64,000 nucleotides of DNA. Origin: Cryptomeria japonica (Eukaryota; Streptophyta; Pinopsida; Cupressales; Cupressaceae). Positions 12,001 through 24,530 of this stretch are shown piece by piece. Position numbers and translations under genes: made by a program. The notes beneath the pieces are model-generated. The model saw nothing but the letters and a program-made list of their open reading frames with translations, had not been told where the DNA came from and did not search any database. Positions within the stretch are counted from its first letter, which is position 1. Each line of letters begins with the position of its first letter. The stretch is from contig NC_081406.1 of NCBI RefSeq assembly GCF_030272615.1, forward strand, positions 217,380,997 to 217,444,996, in the 5' to 3' direction.

Positions 12001-13429
12001 AAGGAGTAATGTGGGTGCCCCCCCCTTAAGATGTCAACATAGTTTAGTGCTGATATCTTAAGGAAAGTAGAACAAGGATACCTACCTTCATCACAAAAGA
12101 AGATATCCACCATGCAACAATGTCATAAATCCAAGCAAGAGAGGGAATACTCTAAAAGAAAGGATAAGATAGTTGAAAAGAGATATCTTGCTATAAGTGT
12201 AAAGATGATCCTTGGAGGAGAAGAGATATTTTTTCAAAAGGCATCTACCCCCAAGAGGAGTTGTCTTAGACAAATATCACATCTTCTAGAACAAGAAAAG
12301 GTAAGAATAGTAATGCAATCCTTCCTCCTATTTCCAAGTAAAATAGATTCTTGATGAGAGATGACTCATGTTTAGCCCCTAGAGGGATGGTTGGATATAT
12401 CATAGATGTTCATAAACAAGTATAAAAGAGGTCGTAGTCATGGATTAACACTTCTTGTAAAAGAGAGAATCCTCAAGTCAATAACCAACAATTCTGCACA
12501 AGGAATAACATCAAGTAAAATAACTCACATCATCCATTTAATAGGGCTAAGTGGATCCCTAGAGAAAGAGAGAGAATGATCATTTCCCCCAAGCTAAGTG
12601 ACAACGAGAAGAGCTTACACAACTTACTAGAGAGAGATTAGACATAAGAAAATGTGCAATTAACTTACATGAACACATGCAAGAAAAAACATTAGTAAAT
12701 GTAAAATACACATCTCAAGAAGTGGTAATCTTTGAAAATAAGAGAGAAAAAGAATCATATATTCCCCAAGGGGGATTAATCATAAAAGAATTTCCATTGT
12801 AAGAAATGATAATCACATATGAAAAATGCAACCCCTAAAGGAAATAATGATACAAGGGAAAGGAGCGAAAATCCTTGGCCCCCAAGTGAGGAGAACAAGA
12901 AGAAATATTCCACATTTTCTGATGGGGATTAGTTTGAAGTGATATGCTATCCAAGTGGAACAAAATCCTCTCAAGGAAAGGATACATACCTCTCAAGAGA
13001 TCATTCCCTGCTAAAGGGAATATCATACTTACGAATAATCAAAACCATAGAAGAGGTAAGGTTTCCAAGAGAATGAAGGAAAGAGAAGAAGCACAATACT
13101 CATTGAAGATACCCCTCTCCAAGCAAAGAGGAAAACCAAAGAACAATTATATCCTCACATAGGAATAGCCCTAAGCAAGAAAAAGAGATCTAATAATGAA
13201 TAATGCACAGAGATAGAGATAAATGTATAGAAAGAAGAAAAATGGACTTCATGTTGCTGCCCCAATGTTTGTTAAAGTGAAACAATACCACCACTAATGA
13301 TAAAGAGCCCCCGATAAATGGGCTAATTATGCCATAGGGTGAAGAGCAACATGGAGGGAAAATAAGTGCTAAGGCACGATGTTTTTACCAAGAAATGCGG
13401 CTAGATCTTCTGTGAGACAGATGTGTGCA

Positions 13430-14540
13430 AAATCATATCATAGTTGAACAAATTTCTTAAATGCATAACATTTTCCAATAGGATGTGAATATAAATCATG
13501 AAAGATGCAATATTCAATACCTTTCCCTTTCCTAAGATTTTGTTTTTTATTTTGAGGATGAAAGGAAATGTTCTTGTCATATTTCAATCTCCAATAGATT
13601 CTTGCAGCTAATCTTTCAGGATGGTAAATATCATCTTCCCATGAAGAAGAAGGTTTGTTTGAAGAAGAATTTTCGTTATCCACAATTCTAATTTTGCCAT
13701 TGTCTATGCCATCTTGAATATATTTTTGAAAATTATGCCAATCACCAGCATTATGGTTATGGGTTTGATGAAATGAACAAAAAGGATGCTTTGAAGAAGA
13801 AATATTCTTGCGAGATCTATTGATATGTTCTTTTTAAAGGTAATCTTTAAAGTTTTGAAATCCAAGGAATTCGTCCATAAAAAGAGGGGTACCACTTCCC
13901 AGGCCTCTTGTAGTAGTTTGTGTTTGAGGATTTATAGGGACATGAATTCCATGCTCAAACTTCCCAATTCCTTGTCCTTTAAAACCTTGTTTTGTAATTA
14001 TGAAAGCCATGACTATAAGAATGTTGCAATTGACTAGATAGGGGAAAAGGATCATGAATTTCTTTGAAATCTGATGTGTAAGGAGGAAGAAAAGGATTTG
14101 TAGATGAAGGAAGAGTATCATGTGAAATGACAATCTCTCTGCCTTTATCAATATTATCCTTTTTGGAAGATTGGGGAGGAATATCTTCATCATCTAAAAG
14201 CTCATGAATAAAATGCATGATATCTTCCTCTACATAGACTTTGATGTTGAAGATAGGTCCTATTAGAATAAGGAGGATCTTAAGATGTAAGGATGTTGAT
14301 ATTTTGATATTTCCCCCCTTTCTCAAGGGTGTGAGTAGTAGAAGAAGATGGAATCTATATTACTTTCCAATGGTTTCTCTCTTGTAGAAAGATCATTGGG
14401 TAAATCATTAGATCTCATTTCGTTCACACAAGATACCCTAGGAGAGATACAAGGGTTAGGATCTACAAAATCTTTAAGGTGATTAAAGTAGGAAATGAAT
14501 TTTGTTAACAATATCACCATAATGCAACATAAATGATACA
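13430..14540 (-). pseudogene. Gag-like remnant of the LARD-like element
   Basis: Minus-strand translation gives a proline- and serine-rich stretch followed by a knuckle-like patch (CIFHDLYSHPIGKC, near 13460-13505) resembling the C-terminal end of Ty3/gypsy gag. It is broken in several places. No protease, RT or integrase motif was found on either side. Confidence 0.5.
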
Positions 14541-15597
14541 TGAAAGCTTTGAGATCTAATAATTTGGAAATCCTAACAACACAATATGATCAAGTGCTAT
14601 GAAGAAAGAGAAGAAACAAGAAATGGAAGAAACTATTATCTGAAACATGATAAATATATGCGAAAATTAATGTAATCACATGTGAAAGAGAAAGTAAATC
14701 CAATTTATTAATTTCCATTAAAAGTATCATAATTGAAATCTAAACATACTAGAAAAGCAGATCTAAAATTAAGACCTTTTTATGAAAATTAATTTGAAGG
14801 TTTTAATTTGATGAAATTTGAATTTGTGTTATACCTTAAAGAGTGTTGATATTGATAAAGTATGATTATTTTTTGGATGTGAGCATAAAAATACAATCAA
14901 TTATGTCTCAAATTTTGGGCAAAAAGTTGAGGACCGTGGTTGGGAACGCACACGGTCCTACCATTTTTTTTCAATTTTTTTAAGGATGGTAGAGATTATG
15001 ATTTTACTATGGAATCCTAAAAAAATGTCAATTTGGAGATGTCTAGATCGGTCAAAATTACACTCAAAGGTCGAAAATCAAAAGATCTTAAAAAAATAGG
15101 GTTTTATGATTTAACCATTGAATTTTCAGAATAAAGGGATAGATTTGAATTGCAATTTTGAAATAGAGATCAGATCTAAAACATGCAATTAAAATATCGC
15201 ACCTCACAAGCTTAATTTTCTCAAAAATAAAAAAATTAGGGTTTTTAATGCAATTAACCTTTAAAATTTGTGAATAGATCAAACTTGGAAATGAAAATTT
15301 GAAATTCAAATTGTAAGTAATCAAATCTAAGAATGAGAAATTGGAATTAATGTGTAAGACATCGGGTTCACCAAAATGTAAAGTGAAAAATTGGATCCTA
15401 GTGACTCTCCACCTAGGTGAGAGAAAGGAAGCCACTAGGATGATTTTCACTTGGGAAGAAACTTTACATTCAAAAGAGGGGTTGAATCCGCTAGATCTAA
15501 ATCCAAGGGAAACAAGGATGCAAATTTTGAGTGGATTGCAAGTGGTTGAATTGTGATGTACCCTCTTTTGTAAATGAGAAAGTTGACTTGTTAACAA

Positions 15598-16632
15598 TGT
15601 AGAAAAGAGAGAAAATGAGTGAAATGAGGAGCTACTAGTTAAGGATCACATTGTAACTTCAGATCTGAGCTAATTAAACTGACGTAGATCTATCTTGCAA
15701 ATTTGGAGAAAATTTGTCAAGAGCATGGTGGGAATGTACATGGTCCGCCACAAAATCCACAAAATGAAAGGGGTTCTTTCATCTCTACAACTGAAGCCCA
15801 AACCTGCAATTACAGCTTCGCACCTACAACATACACACAAAAAAGAGAAGAAAGGGGGGTTGTGGATAGGGGTTTTCTTTAGTCAAACCCCGGTTGAGGA
15901 ATCAACCTAGAAAGAAAGTAATTGCAAATGCTTGAATGTAAACAATGGAGATGTATACCTTGTAGATCTGCAACTTGTTGATGATAATTGTTTTTATTCT
16001 TGAATGTAACCACAAATGTTGTATGAAATGGAATGTAACATGGAAAAACACCTAACACACACATGCTTGCAAATAAATATTGTAATGTTTCTCCAATGGA
16101 TGAATGAAGAAGACTTGAATGCTTGAATGCTTGATAATAATGTTCAAATCTTGTATCTTCTCCTTATGCTCTCTGTCTCTTATCATATGTCATCCGTCCT
16201 TGAATGAGGGTATTGAATTCCCTTTTATAAATGCCGCAAGGATTAAATTCCAACCACCAAAGGCCGACAAAGAGGAATAACAAACCGCGAAGAGAAGAAG
16301 TTCATAGGAGATCGGACAACCTACACATAGGATCACCCTAAGAAGTGGGGATAGGGGCACCATGCCCCTGTCCTAGGGGACAAGGGCACCATGCCCCTAT
16401 CCTAAGGGACAAGGGTGCCATGCCCCTATCATAGGGGGACAAGGGTGCCACACCCCTATCCTACCCTATTTTGGGGCCTAGATAGGGCCTAGAGTAGATA
16501 CAGGACATGAATGAGAAAGAGTAAAGGGTTGAAATGTAGAAATAGGTCCTAGTTAATGAAGGAGATGTCGTCGGCAAGGTGAGGAACCCAAATGTGGTTT
16601 AAATATAGGGGTTGTAATTTTTTGATACTACA
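15598..16632 (-). repeat. Right LTR (5' LTR) of the LARD-like element
   Basis: 1,035 bp, paired with 10175-11013. Its longer length comes from two additional minisatellite units and about 150 bp near 15880-16020 that the left LTR lacks. Confidence 0.75.
16351..16469. repeat. Four-unit GC-rich minisatellite in the right LTR
   Basis: Four units with 29-30 bp spacing (anchors near 16357, 16386, 16415, 16445) around AGGG(C/T)-x-CCA-x-(G/A)CCCCT. The units contain short inverted arms and can form hairpins with a 3-base loop. The GC content contrasts sharply with the surrounding sequence. Confidence 0.8.
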
Positions 16633-17566
16633 GTTATATAAGTACAAGTAACTACATATTTTTTCTAAACTACTACAAGTAACCTAATAGTAGTAGAACG
16701 TCTCTTCATCTATGGGTTAAACTTATCTAAGTCCATAAAATCATATGGGCATTATATGATATTCAAAATATAGACACCATTATTATGTATGCATTGGGCA
16801 TGGAACATCACATCCATTACACTTGTGAATTTTAGATATATACAAATGAATCTTGATCATTTGGAAAAACACAAGGAAAAGTGTTTGAAGTGCTACCCTT
16901 CTCACGAGGACAAAGAGTCCTATGAATGTCAATAATTTTTACATAATGGTTAGTGGTTTTTTCAACATGATTTATCAAGTTTCATGAGGAAGGATTGATT
17001 GATGGTAATGGCTATATTAATACATAGTATTTTACTTAGAATGTGTAGGTGTTATTTCGTAACCTCTAAAGAGGTATTGTTATGATAATCCTTTTGTAAT
17101 TAAGTGAACTATTAGACCAAATTAGGGTAAGCTCTTGTTAGCAGTTAGGGAGGAATGTACTAGACAAATGATTTGGTGATTTGATGAAACCTTGGATGTG
17201 AGATAATTCTCTCTTTCTCTTCACCTAGTTTTTCTGTCATATATATGTTGTCTAATGAGAGTTTTATCATGAAAGAGTTCCTAATCAATTCTATCCAACT
17301 TTAGATGAGTTCCTCTATGTTCACTAGGGATCAATTTTTCCCATTATTATCAAATTGCAAGACTAATGAGATTGATGATGGAGAGAATAAATATATATGT
17401 CCAATCCTATTGTGCTTAATATGTTGCATGTTTGATTTTAATGGTTTTTTCTCACTTTCTTGGTTTTTTAGTTAATTTCTTCGCTTGTTTTTATGTCTTA
17501 TTTTTTCGGGTTCAAGTTATTTTTATTTCATTTCGTTGGATTATAATTATTTCAAAATATTTTCAT
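16633..17566. other. Unassigned AT-rich sequence
   Basis: No gene is supported. A short plus-strand frame around 16850-16940 encodes KCLKCYPSHEDKESYEC, which has a cysteine/histidine pattern but no recognised family. The rest is AT-rich and probably decayed repeat. Confidence 0.3.
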
Positions 17567-19518
17567 TTCTTTATTTTTTTCAAAAATATATGTTAAATAA
17601 AATTCTAAACCTAAATATAAGAATTAAAAAAAGTTTCTATATTTATTTATTTTTTCAAATGCAAAAATGGATTGATTAAAGATGAGAAACGATTCAATGC
17701 CTATTTGAGGAAAATGCCCTTTTTTCCAATTTCTTAGTGACTGATTTGATTCAATGATTAAATTGTTGATTTCCTTGAACTCATTAGCAATATTTTTTTG
17801 TTGTGATCTCAAATGATTATACTAAAAAACAGTAAATCAAGAATCTAATTTATACCAACTTAAAGTAATAGAACAAGTGAATTATATCTAAATGTAAACT
17901 AAATCTGCAGTACAATGAAAAAATGCAACTAATTTTAGCAATATGGTAAATAATCAATTTATTTACATTTCCAATTAAAACTGTTTTAAAGAAAAATCTA
18001 ATCTAACAATACAAGCTTAAATAAAAGAAAATATCACTTTTTTAGGATAACATCTTTTTAGTCAAGATTCATATGAAATATACATATTATATGGCTCAAA
18101 TTGGGTACTCCAATTTAGGAAAGGAAAACAAGATATGAAATGAGAAACAAAAGAGTGCTACAATACATCAACAAAAGCTTAAGGATTCAAACTATGAAAA
18201 ATACTTGAGTCATATATGGATTGTGGATGCCACAAAAAGATCTTGGGGATTTGGTTTGGGTACCTTAGAATTAATTCTCAAACCTTCTAAAATAGCTATG
18301 GAAAAAGGGTTACACAAATTACATTTCTCAATATATTCTTAATAAAAAAATTGCAAGGCCATTTATAATCCAAATAAGGGGATAAAATAGGCTTGAAAAA
18401 ATAATGAGATTAATAATTAAGGGATGAAGTAAATAGGTAATAAAAGCAAGTAAATTTAGGATTGAATTAAGCTTGACATTAGTTGTCAAAATAACCGTGA
18501 AATGAATAGAATTGATATTTTTATGTGATAAGTCAAAAATATAGGGTAACCCCTTTTAATAGGGGAGTGAATTTGGCATCATTGTTGACTCCAAATTAGC
18601 TATAAATCCTAAGAAAACTTGTCCAAATAGTTAAACCAAAGTAAATAAAAATATAATTGTTAGGTGTCAACGATTCACACACACAATTGTACAATGTTAT
18701 ATCCCCCACACTATCATTAACTCTATATATTCTTGCAATTGTATCTAGTATAGATTTCCTAAACAAAATATTTTTTAATTCTTATCATTTTTTAAGTTTT
18801 AAATATAAGCAAATAAATTGGTTTTTAGAGTAGTGAAAGGGAATTGTTAGCATAGACCTAATTGGGTCCCATACACACTATAGGGTTTCTTTCTAATCTG
18901 TATGATACTAGTAAAAACTATTTATTAGTATGGCATCCAACCCTATTGAAAAAAATGACATTTCCTTCTAATAAATGATAACTCTTATTTTGACCACAAC
19001 AAAGTTGGCAACAAAATTGATCAACTAAACAATCATAAGAAATCTTTATTATATATCAAACATATACCAACCACTCAAGATTACTCTAGTAAATCTGTAA
19101 TAGATTCATTATTCACAATCAAGAATGAATATATATATGGGTATGTTGATGCATATTTTAGCAACATACATTTATTGACATCAACACTCTAGGTGTTGGA
19201 ATTAGTGGTGTTCCCAATTAGCCCCTTGCTATCACTACTTTTTGACCATTTTCCAATATTTTTTCTTTTTTCAAATTACTTGGGCATATGATGTTATATT
19301 TGAGTGGACAATATATCATTAGAAAATTTGGTTTCATGTAACTTCAAGTGGTGCAGGTATCATCATCATCTTTTATTGCACATATAGTTTATTACCTGCT
19401 GAAATAAGATCATTAGTTTTTCTTTAGAGATCAATTTTTTTCTATATCTCCAAATTTTGTGATCCTTATACCACTTTTTCAGTATCTACCCCAATTATTT
19501 TTTTCATTTTTTATGATT
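17567..19518 (+). repeat. Repeat A, left part (paralogue of 54575-56509)
   Basis: Aligns by eye with repeat B over its whole length, for example ATGAGAAACGATTC at 17681 against 54697, and ATCATCATCATCTTTTATTG in both. It is non-coding here. It is interrupted at 19519 by the insertion described next and resumes at 23367. It is probably the LTR or leader side of an old Ty3/gypsy element whose pol fragment lies further right. Confidence 0.75.
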
Positions 19519-20456
19519 TGTCACAAACCCTATTTTCCATAATTATTTAATTAGGAAAATTATGTTTATTTTTCAAATGAAATTGAAATGAAATGAAAAT
19601 AGAACTGTTAATGAAATAAGGTAGGAGATAGAATGTACTGAAATGATTTATATACAATTAAATGATCAGTAATAATTTTTGTTGGGATTGTCATTGCTGA
19701 TGAATTATTGAGTGCAAGTGATGCAGGGATAGGTGAACGAAGTTGAAGGCGAGAACATGACTCAAGTAGAGTTGTTTTTAACTAGTGCCTTCGGTAGACT
19801 AGGGGAATCTCACACACCACATTAGTGAAGTTATACATATGTCTGCATTGATGAATGATTTTGAGTCATGAATGAAATTTTGTAGGTAATGGAAAATGTT
19901 ATGTTTGATTTGTCTATGAAGAGTGAAAATTTGCTAATAATTTGAACATAAATAGTGACTCTATGATTTAACGTCCTTTGTGTAGAAGTATGTAATTTAT
20001 TAAAACTATATTTAATGTTTGGTTTTCAAAATTATAATATAACTATACGTAGTTTATGTATATTAGTTCCAATAACTTGGACTCGATCATATATATATAT
20101 ATATATATAGGTAGTTATGGTTTATGTGTAATTATATTGATTACTCTTAATATGATTATTTATAAGTTAAATAATTTGGAAAAGAGAGGGATTTAACGAC
20201 TTAACGTACCTTATATAGAATGATTTATTATCTTTCGTATAAGAAAGTGTAATTTTATTAATGATTGTTTTGTTTATATTGATACAAGTTTTATATGCAT
20301 GGTAGTTAGATAACTATGATTCCATCGGACATACATACATATATACGTATTCTACAATGTATATAAGTTCTAATAATTCGATCATGTTCTTATAAATACA
20401 TATGTAATTATTGTTTATATAAACAAATCTATGAAATTAAGTTATTTAATGAATAT

Positions 20457-20458
<2 letters not shown>

Positions 20459-20506
<48 letters not shown>
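20459..20506. repeat. (AT)n microsatellite
   Basis: Nearly perfect alternating AT of about 48 bp inside the 3.8-kb insertion. A shorter one lies near 20090-20108. Confidence 0.9.
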
Positions 20507-20509
<3 letters not shown>

Positions 20510-20658
20510 AATGGTTATTAAGAATTTGTAAGAGTTTAATGTTTAATATATATATTAATGAAAAGTCATTATTTATATATATATAAATATAAATTAAATT
20601 AAAAACTAAAAATTAGAAATAATGATGAGTGGTGGGTTGAATTTTTAAACAATAATGA

Positions 20659-20731
20659 GGGTGGTCGATAGTAATATCGACCACCCCCGTTAATTAAATG
20701 GAGGGGTCGGTATTACCACCGACCACCCCTC
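20659..20731. repeat. Two adjacent inverted repeats sharing CGACCACCCC
   Basis: A perfect 12-bp inverted repeat, GGGTGGTCGATA against TATCGACCACCC, surrounds GTAA at 20671-20674. Next to it is a second, imperfect arm pair, GGGGTCGGT (20703-20711) against ACCGACCACCCC (20718-20729). A GC-rich island in AT-rich DNA inside the 3.8-kb insertion. Confidence 0.75.
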
Positions 20732-22265
20732 CTCCCTTTTTGTTTACAAGTACCCCACATGGTGATAAACACTGACCACTCCACCTCTTAATTAAATAAA
20801 TCGATGTAGCAAACACTGACTATGTCGCAAGTTAAGGGTGGCCGACTAGGCACGTAGGCTAGCAACTTACGCAGACTTAAGTGGCAGCAATGTGGAGATC
20901 ATGGCTTAGACTTGGCAGCGTGAGCGATATTCAAGCTCATGACAAACACTTAAGTGTTTGTAAACATGTTTAACTTTTAACCCCTCCATCAAGCGAGTAA
21001 TCTGCTAATAGTTTCCACGGTGAATAAAGAGAAGAAGTCCACAATCTGTGGCATATAAACTGCGGATAACTCCCTTATTCCACGTAGATTGGAATCGACT
21101 GATAATATCCATGATGATAACATAAAAGTAGACCTCAATCTTAGGCATATAACTATAGGAAGAAATGAATTATCAGGTACGTGTGCCATGGAATTAGGAA
21201 AGCCAATGATAGGAAGCTGATGCATAGTCGACTCATGCACTTCAAACTGTAGAAAATATAACTAGAATTGCCATCTTTGTTAGACATGTAGACTTGAGAG
21301 ATAGAGTTAAATGGAATACTCAATGTATGCAAAAAGAAGACTTCAAATCACCCACCATAACCGAGCCTCTAATTTGGGAGAGATCATAGGATAATTTAGG
21401 ATAAATAGAGATGTAGGATACAAAGATGAACGCACAAGGAAAGACACAGGAGAGAGGAATAACGAGAAGAAAATATTAGAAAGAATAGAGAGAAAAGATT
21501 AGTATATTAGAGGAAATAGAATAATGGAGATTTCTATGTGTTTACGACCGAGTCGTGAAAGATCAATGATGAACATCTCCGATTTAGTGTCGAACCTAGA
21601 AAGTTATGCTCGTGAAGGAGTGTTAATTACTTTATTATTATCAGAGTAATTTCCATAATATAGAAAGGATATAGAATAGGAATAGAGAGCTCGTGAGATA
21701 GAAGAGCGCCGAAGAGGAAGGCATTGAAATCCAAACATATTGCAGACAACTTGAAGCTATCAAGGATCGTAATAGCCATGGATTGCGCTTCTTGAGGAAG
21801 GCTCAAATCTAGTATGTTTTGTTGAAAAGATTTAAGAGATTAAGAATGATCTAGATTTATATTTATAAAATATTCTAATGGAAGTGTTAGAGTCACAATA
21901 TCAATCAATTTATAATTGTTTAAATTACGATCATGCAAATATAGATGCATTAATGATATATTTTATGAAAGTTGGTTGATAAAACTTAGTGATACTCTTA
22001 GAAATTAGATCACCCAATCCTCTAGAAACAGAGTTAGAGGATAGAAAGAGAAACTCTGAAATTGAACTATGAAAAAGATGAGATATTAGGATTATGATTT
22101 ATTAAATAGTGGTGTTTGAGAAAAGAGGTAAATGAACTAGAACACGTGGGAATATAGAGAGCTTAGAATTATAAACCATAAGAAATGGAATGCATGTTAA
22201 TGATTAAGTTATTTAAATGTTTTGATAATTGAATAAAAGAATGTGTGCTCATTCTATTCAAATTC

Positions 22266-22273
22266 TATATAAA
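22266..22273 (+). promoter_or_regulatory. Candidate TATA box within the 3.8-kb insertion
   Basis: TATATAAA, about 1.1 kb before the insertion's right end. If the insertion is a solo LTR on the plus strand, this would mark the U3/R boundary. Confidence 0.35.
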
Positions 22274-23366
22274 GATACGTACATGTGTTACACCTTCTTA
22301 ATATTTAATTCACGTCTTTAAACTGCTTTAAAGATAGAAGGGAAAGATTGTTCTCTTTCAGATGTATATTTGTTTATCCATGAAAGATTGCTTCCTGTCA
22401 GATAGGATTGGTTGTAATAAAAGATTGATTCTTTCAAATTTCATTTGTCTTCTTTAGCATTGTATTTTATCTTACAAGAAATAGGAAGCTAGAATTAAAA
22501 GGCGAAATTATAATTGCTTTTCAAATTCTGAAAGATTGTATTCATTTATGCGAAAGTAAGGAAGTAGTGTTTAATTTATGAAAGTGATAGGAAAGATGTT
22601 ATATCAGTTAGTTAAAAGATTATTGTGGGAACCAAGCTATGGATAGGCTTGTGTATAGAAAGTTACTTTCCGGGACCGGTGCCGAATATGGATTCTTAGA
22701 GAGAATAGTTGCTTTTTTCAACTACTTATTTTTGTTTTGCATGGCATTATACTTGACCAAGTAATCAAATTCAATAAACCATTGAAATAGATGGAACTCT
22801 TTTATTTTATGCTCTCTACCATATCCTTGATTGAATATGAAGGCTTGTTTCTTGAAAGAATTAGAAAAATAAAAATGCTTGTATCATCTAGGCATGCACC
22901 AAATTCCCTCTTGCCTTTAGAATTCTTTGGTTAAAACAATTTGTGCAGGGTCGGGTATAATTGATTGATCAAAAATTTCGGGGAAGCGTAAGCTACAAGG
23001 TTGGGCGGGAAAAGCACCTGAATCTTGTTCTCATCTTCATGCTAAAGATTGCATTGGCGATAGCTTGGGTTGCAGATCAACAGACGCATCTCACCCTTTA
23101 CTTTGTATTATTTTGTTATTGAACTTATGACAACTTGAAATGCGTAAGTATTGCATGATTGAGATACTAATTTTATCAATTTATGGAATAAAGAATATTT
23201 ATCTTTTATAAAAATTTCGTGTTTATTACGATTTAAATGGAATGATTAAATGAAGATATGGATGCAAATTTGGAATGAAATAGACTTATTAACTGATCTA
23301 TGTGTTTACTTAAGAATAAAGAGTATTTCGGCTATTATTGAAGTTAGCTCGATTTACATCTTTACA

Positions 23367-24439
23367 TGATTTCACATTCTGGTCGATTATTGGGACATCT
23401 AGGCACTTGAAAAATATATCTTTATAGGGAATTCCTTCATTTAGTTTATTTTACATGCATTGGGTTGTTGGTCTCTAATTTATTCATTTGAAGAGGTATC
23501 ATGGATTTTTGTATTCAATTTTCTATCGTAATCCTAAAAAGGGATAATTATGGGTCTTGGAAAAACAACATCCTAACCCATCTTAGATGGCTTAATATTT
23601 TTCCTATTCACATGCTCATTCATTTAGAGGGGAGGGTACCTAGCCAATGATTTGGTGATGTGGACATGGAACACAAAGAGACAGTTTGACTGTTGAACAA
23701 GAAGTTCTTGTTGATTAGGATGGTTTATGGAAAATATTCTTTGATGGATCACGTTCTAAAGAAGAGCCAAGAGCTAGTGTAATTTTTACTGCACCAAATG
23801 GTAAAACTTTTAATTTTTCTTTTCTTTTGATTTTGAGTGCATAAGCAATATATTAGAAATGAGGTATTGTTCAAAACATAGAAGATTAAAGCAATATAAG
23901 TCTACAAAATGGGATACATTGGAGTTTTTTTGATGCATCTTTTAGACTAGATTGAGAGATCCAAAAATTTAATATCAGATTTTGTGATAATGTTGCTATG
24001 AGAGAAGATAACATCATACTTGTAGGGATCTCAAACTTAGAAATCAAACCCAGACCTTTCATTCCAAAAAAATGTTTGGAAATGGTAATAGATTTTCAAG
24101 ATTTTGTTGAAGTTCTCGATGGTAAATAGAAGTTACTCAATTGAAGAATAACAAAATCCCAAATGTTCTAGTTGCATTGGAAAGAGTTTTGGTAATAGAC
24201 TGACAAAAATGAAAGCGTGCACCAATCTATGAACAAGACTTGGAAGGGGTAAACCTACGGATTAAGTATACGTTGGAAAGAAAATCAGTCCAAAAATCAG
24301 AATTATGGTTATTACGTTACTCAGAAAATGTAAGCATGTATTTGTTTGGTCCTATGATGATATGAACCCACCCATAAATCCAACCTTAGGACCTAAAAAG
24401 CAGCAAGAATTGATAAACCTTAGGGATGGTGGAATAGAA
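23367..24439 (+). mobile_element. Repeat A, right part: decayed Ty3/gypsy pol fragment
   Basis: Plus-strand motifs include an archaeal-type RNase H start (IFFDGSRSKEEPRASVIF, near 23735-23790), the following linker (RLKQYKS-x-KWDTLEF, near 23885-23930), and the pre-RT motif HVFVWSYDDM near 24330. The RNase H motif therefore lies upstream of the pre-RT motif. It is broken in many places. It ends at about 24440, abutting the homologous leader of GRAS copy 2. Confidence 0.6.
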
Positions 24440-24530
24440 GATCTCATCAGCTTGCATATCAGATAGAATGTCGTATTCTTTGCACTTGCTTGCTTGGTTC
24501 AACTTCTATTAATTTATACAGGTGTCAGAG

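Larger units (their letters stand above)
10175..16632 (-). mobile_element. LTR retrotransposon with gag-like remnant and no pol seen (LARD-like)
   Basis: Two direct repeats bound a 4.6-kb interior. The left LTR is 10175-11013 and the right LTR is 15598-16632; both begin TGT(G/A)GAAAAGAG and end ACTA(T/C)A. A purine-rich tract on the minus strand next to the left LTR (reverse of 11014-11030, with AAAGTAGGGACTAAA) is a likely polypurine tract, so the element reads minus. Only gag-like remnants (about 13430-14540) are seen, and the rest of the interior is non-coding. No clear target-site duplication remains. It is broken and old; the LTRs differ by large length changes. Confidence 0.7.
19519..23366. 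mobile_element. 3,848-bp TG...CA insertion in repeat A, candidate solo LTR
   Basis: Repeat B preserves the empty site (TGATT at 56505-56509). In A the insertion begins TGTCACAAACCC, ends CATCTTTACA, and is flanked by TGATT at 19514-19518 and 23367-23371. The 5-bp duplication and TG/CA ends are those of an LTR retrotransposon. No internal LTR pair, pol motif or long frame was seen. With a TATA box at 22266, a long solo LTR fits best. A non-autonomous element with unrecognisable LTRs is the alternative. Confidence 0.65.

Noticed and set aside
15088-15597. Minus-strand 169-codon frame next to the right LTR
   Set aside because: Low-complexity phenylalanine/isoleucine/leucine-rich translation of AT-rich leader sequence; no motif.
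16850-16945. Cys/His-containing short frame as a zinc finger
   Set aside because: Spacing does not fit a known finger type and the frame is too short.
20989-21240. Minus-strand 83-codon frame in the 3.8-kb insertion
   Set aside because: No recognisable domain, and neighbouring frames are equally short; treated as chance.
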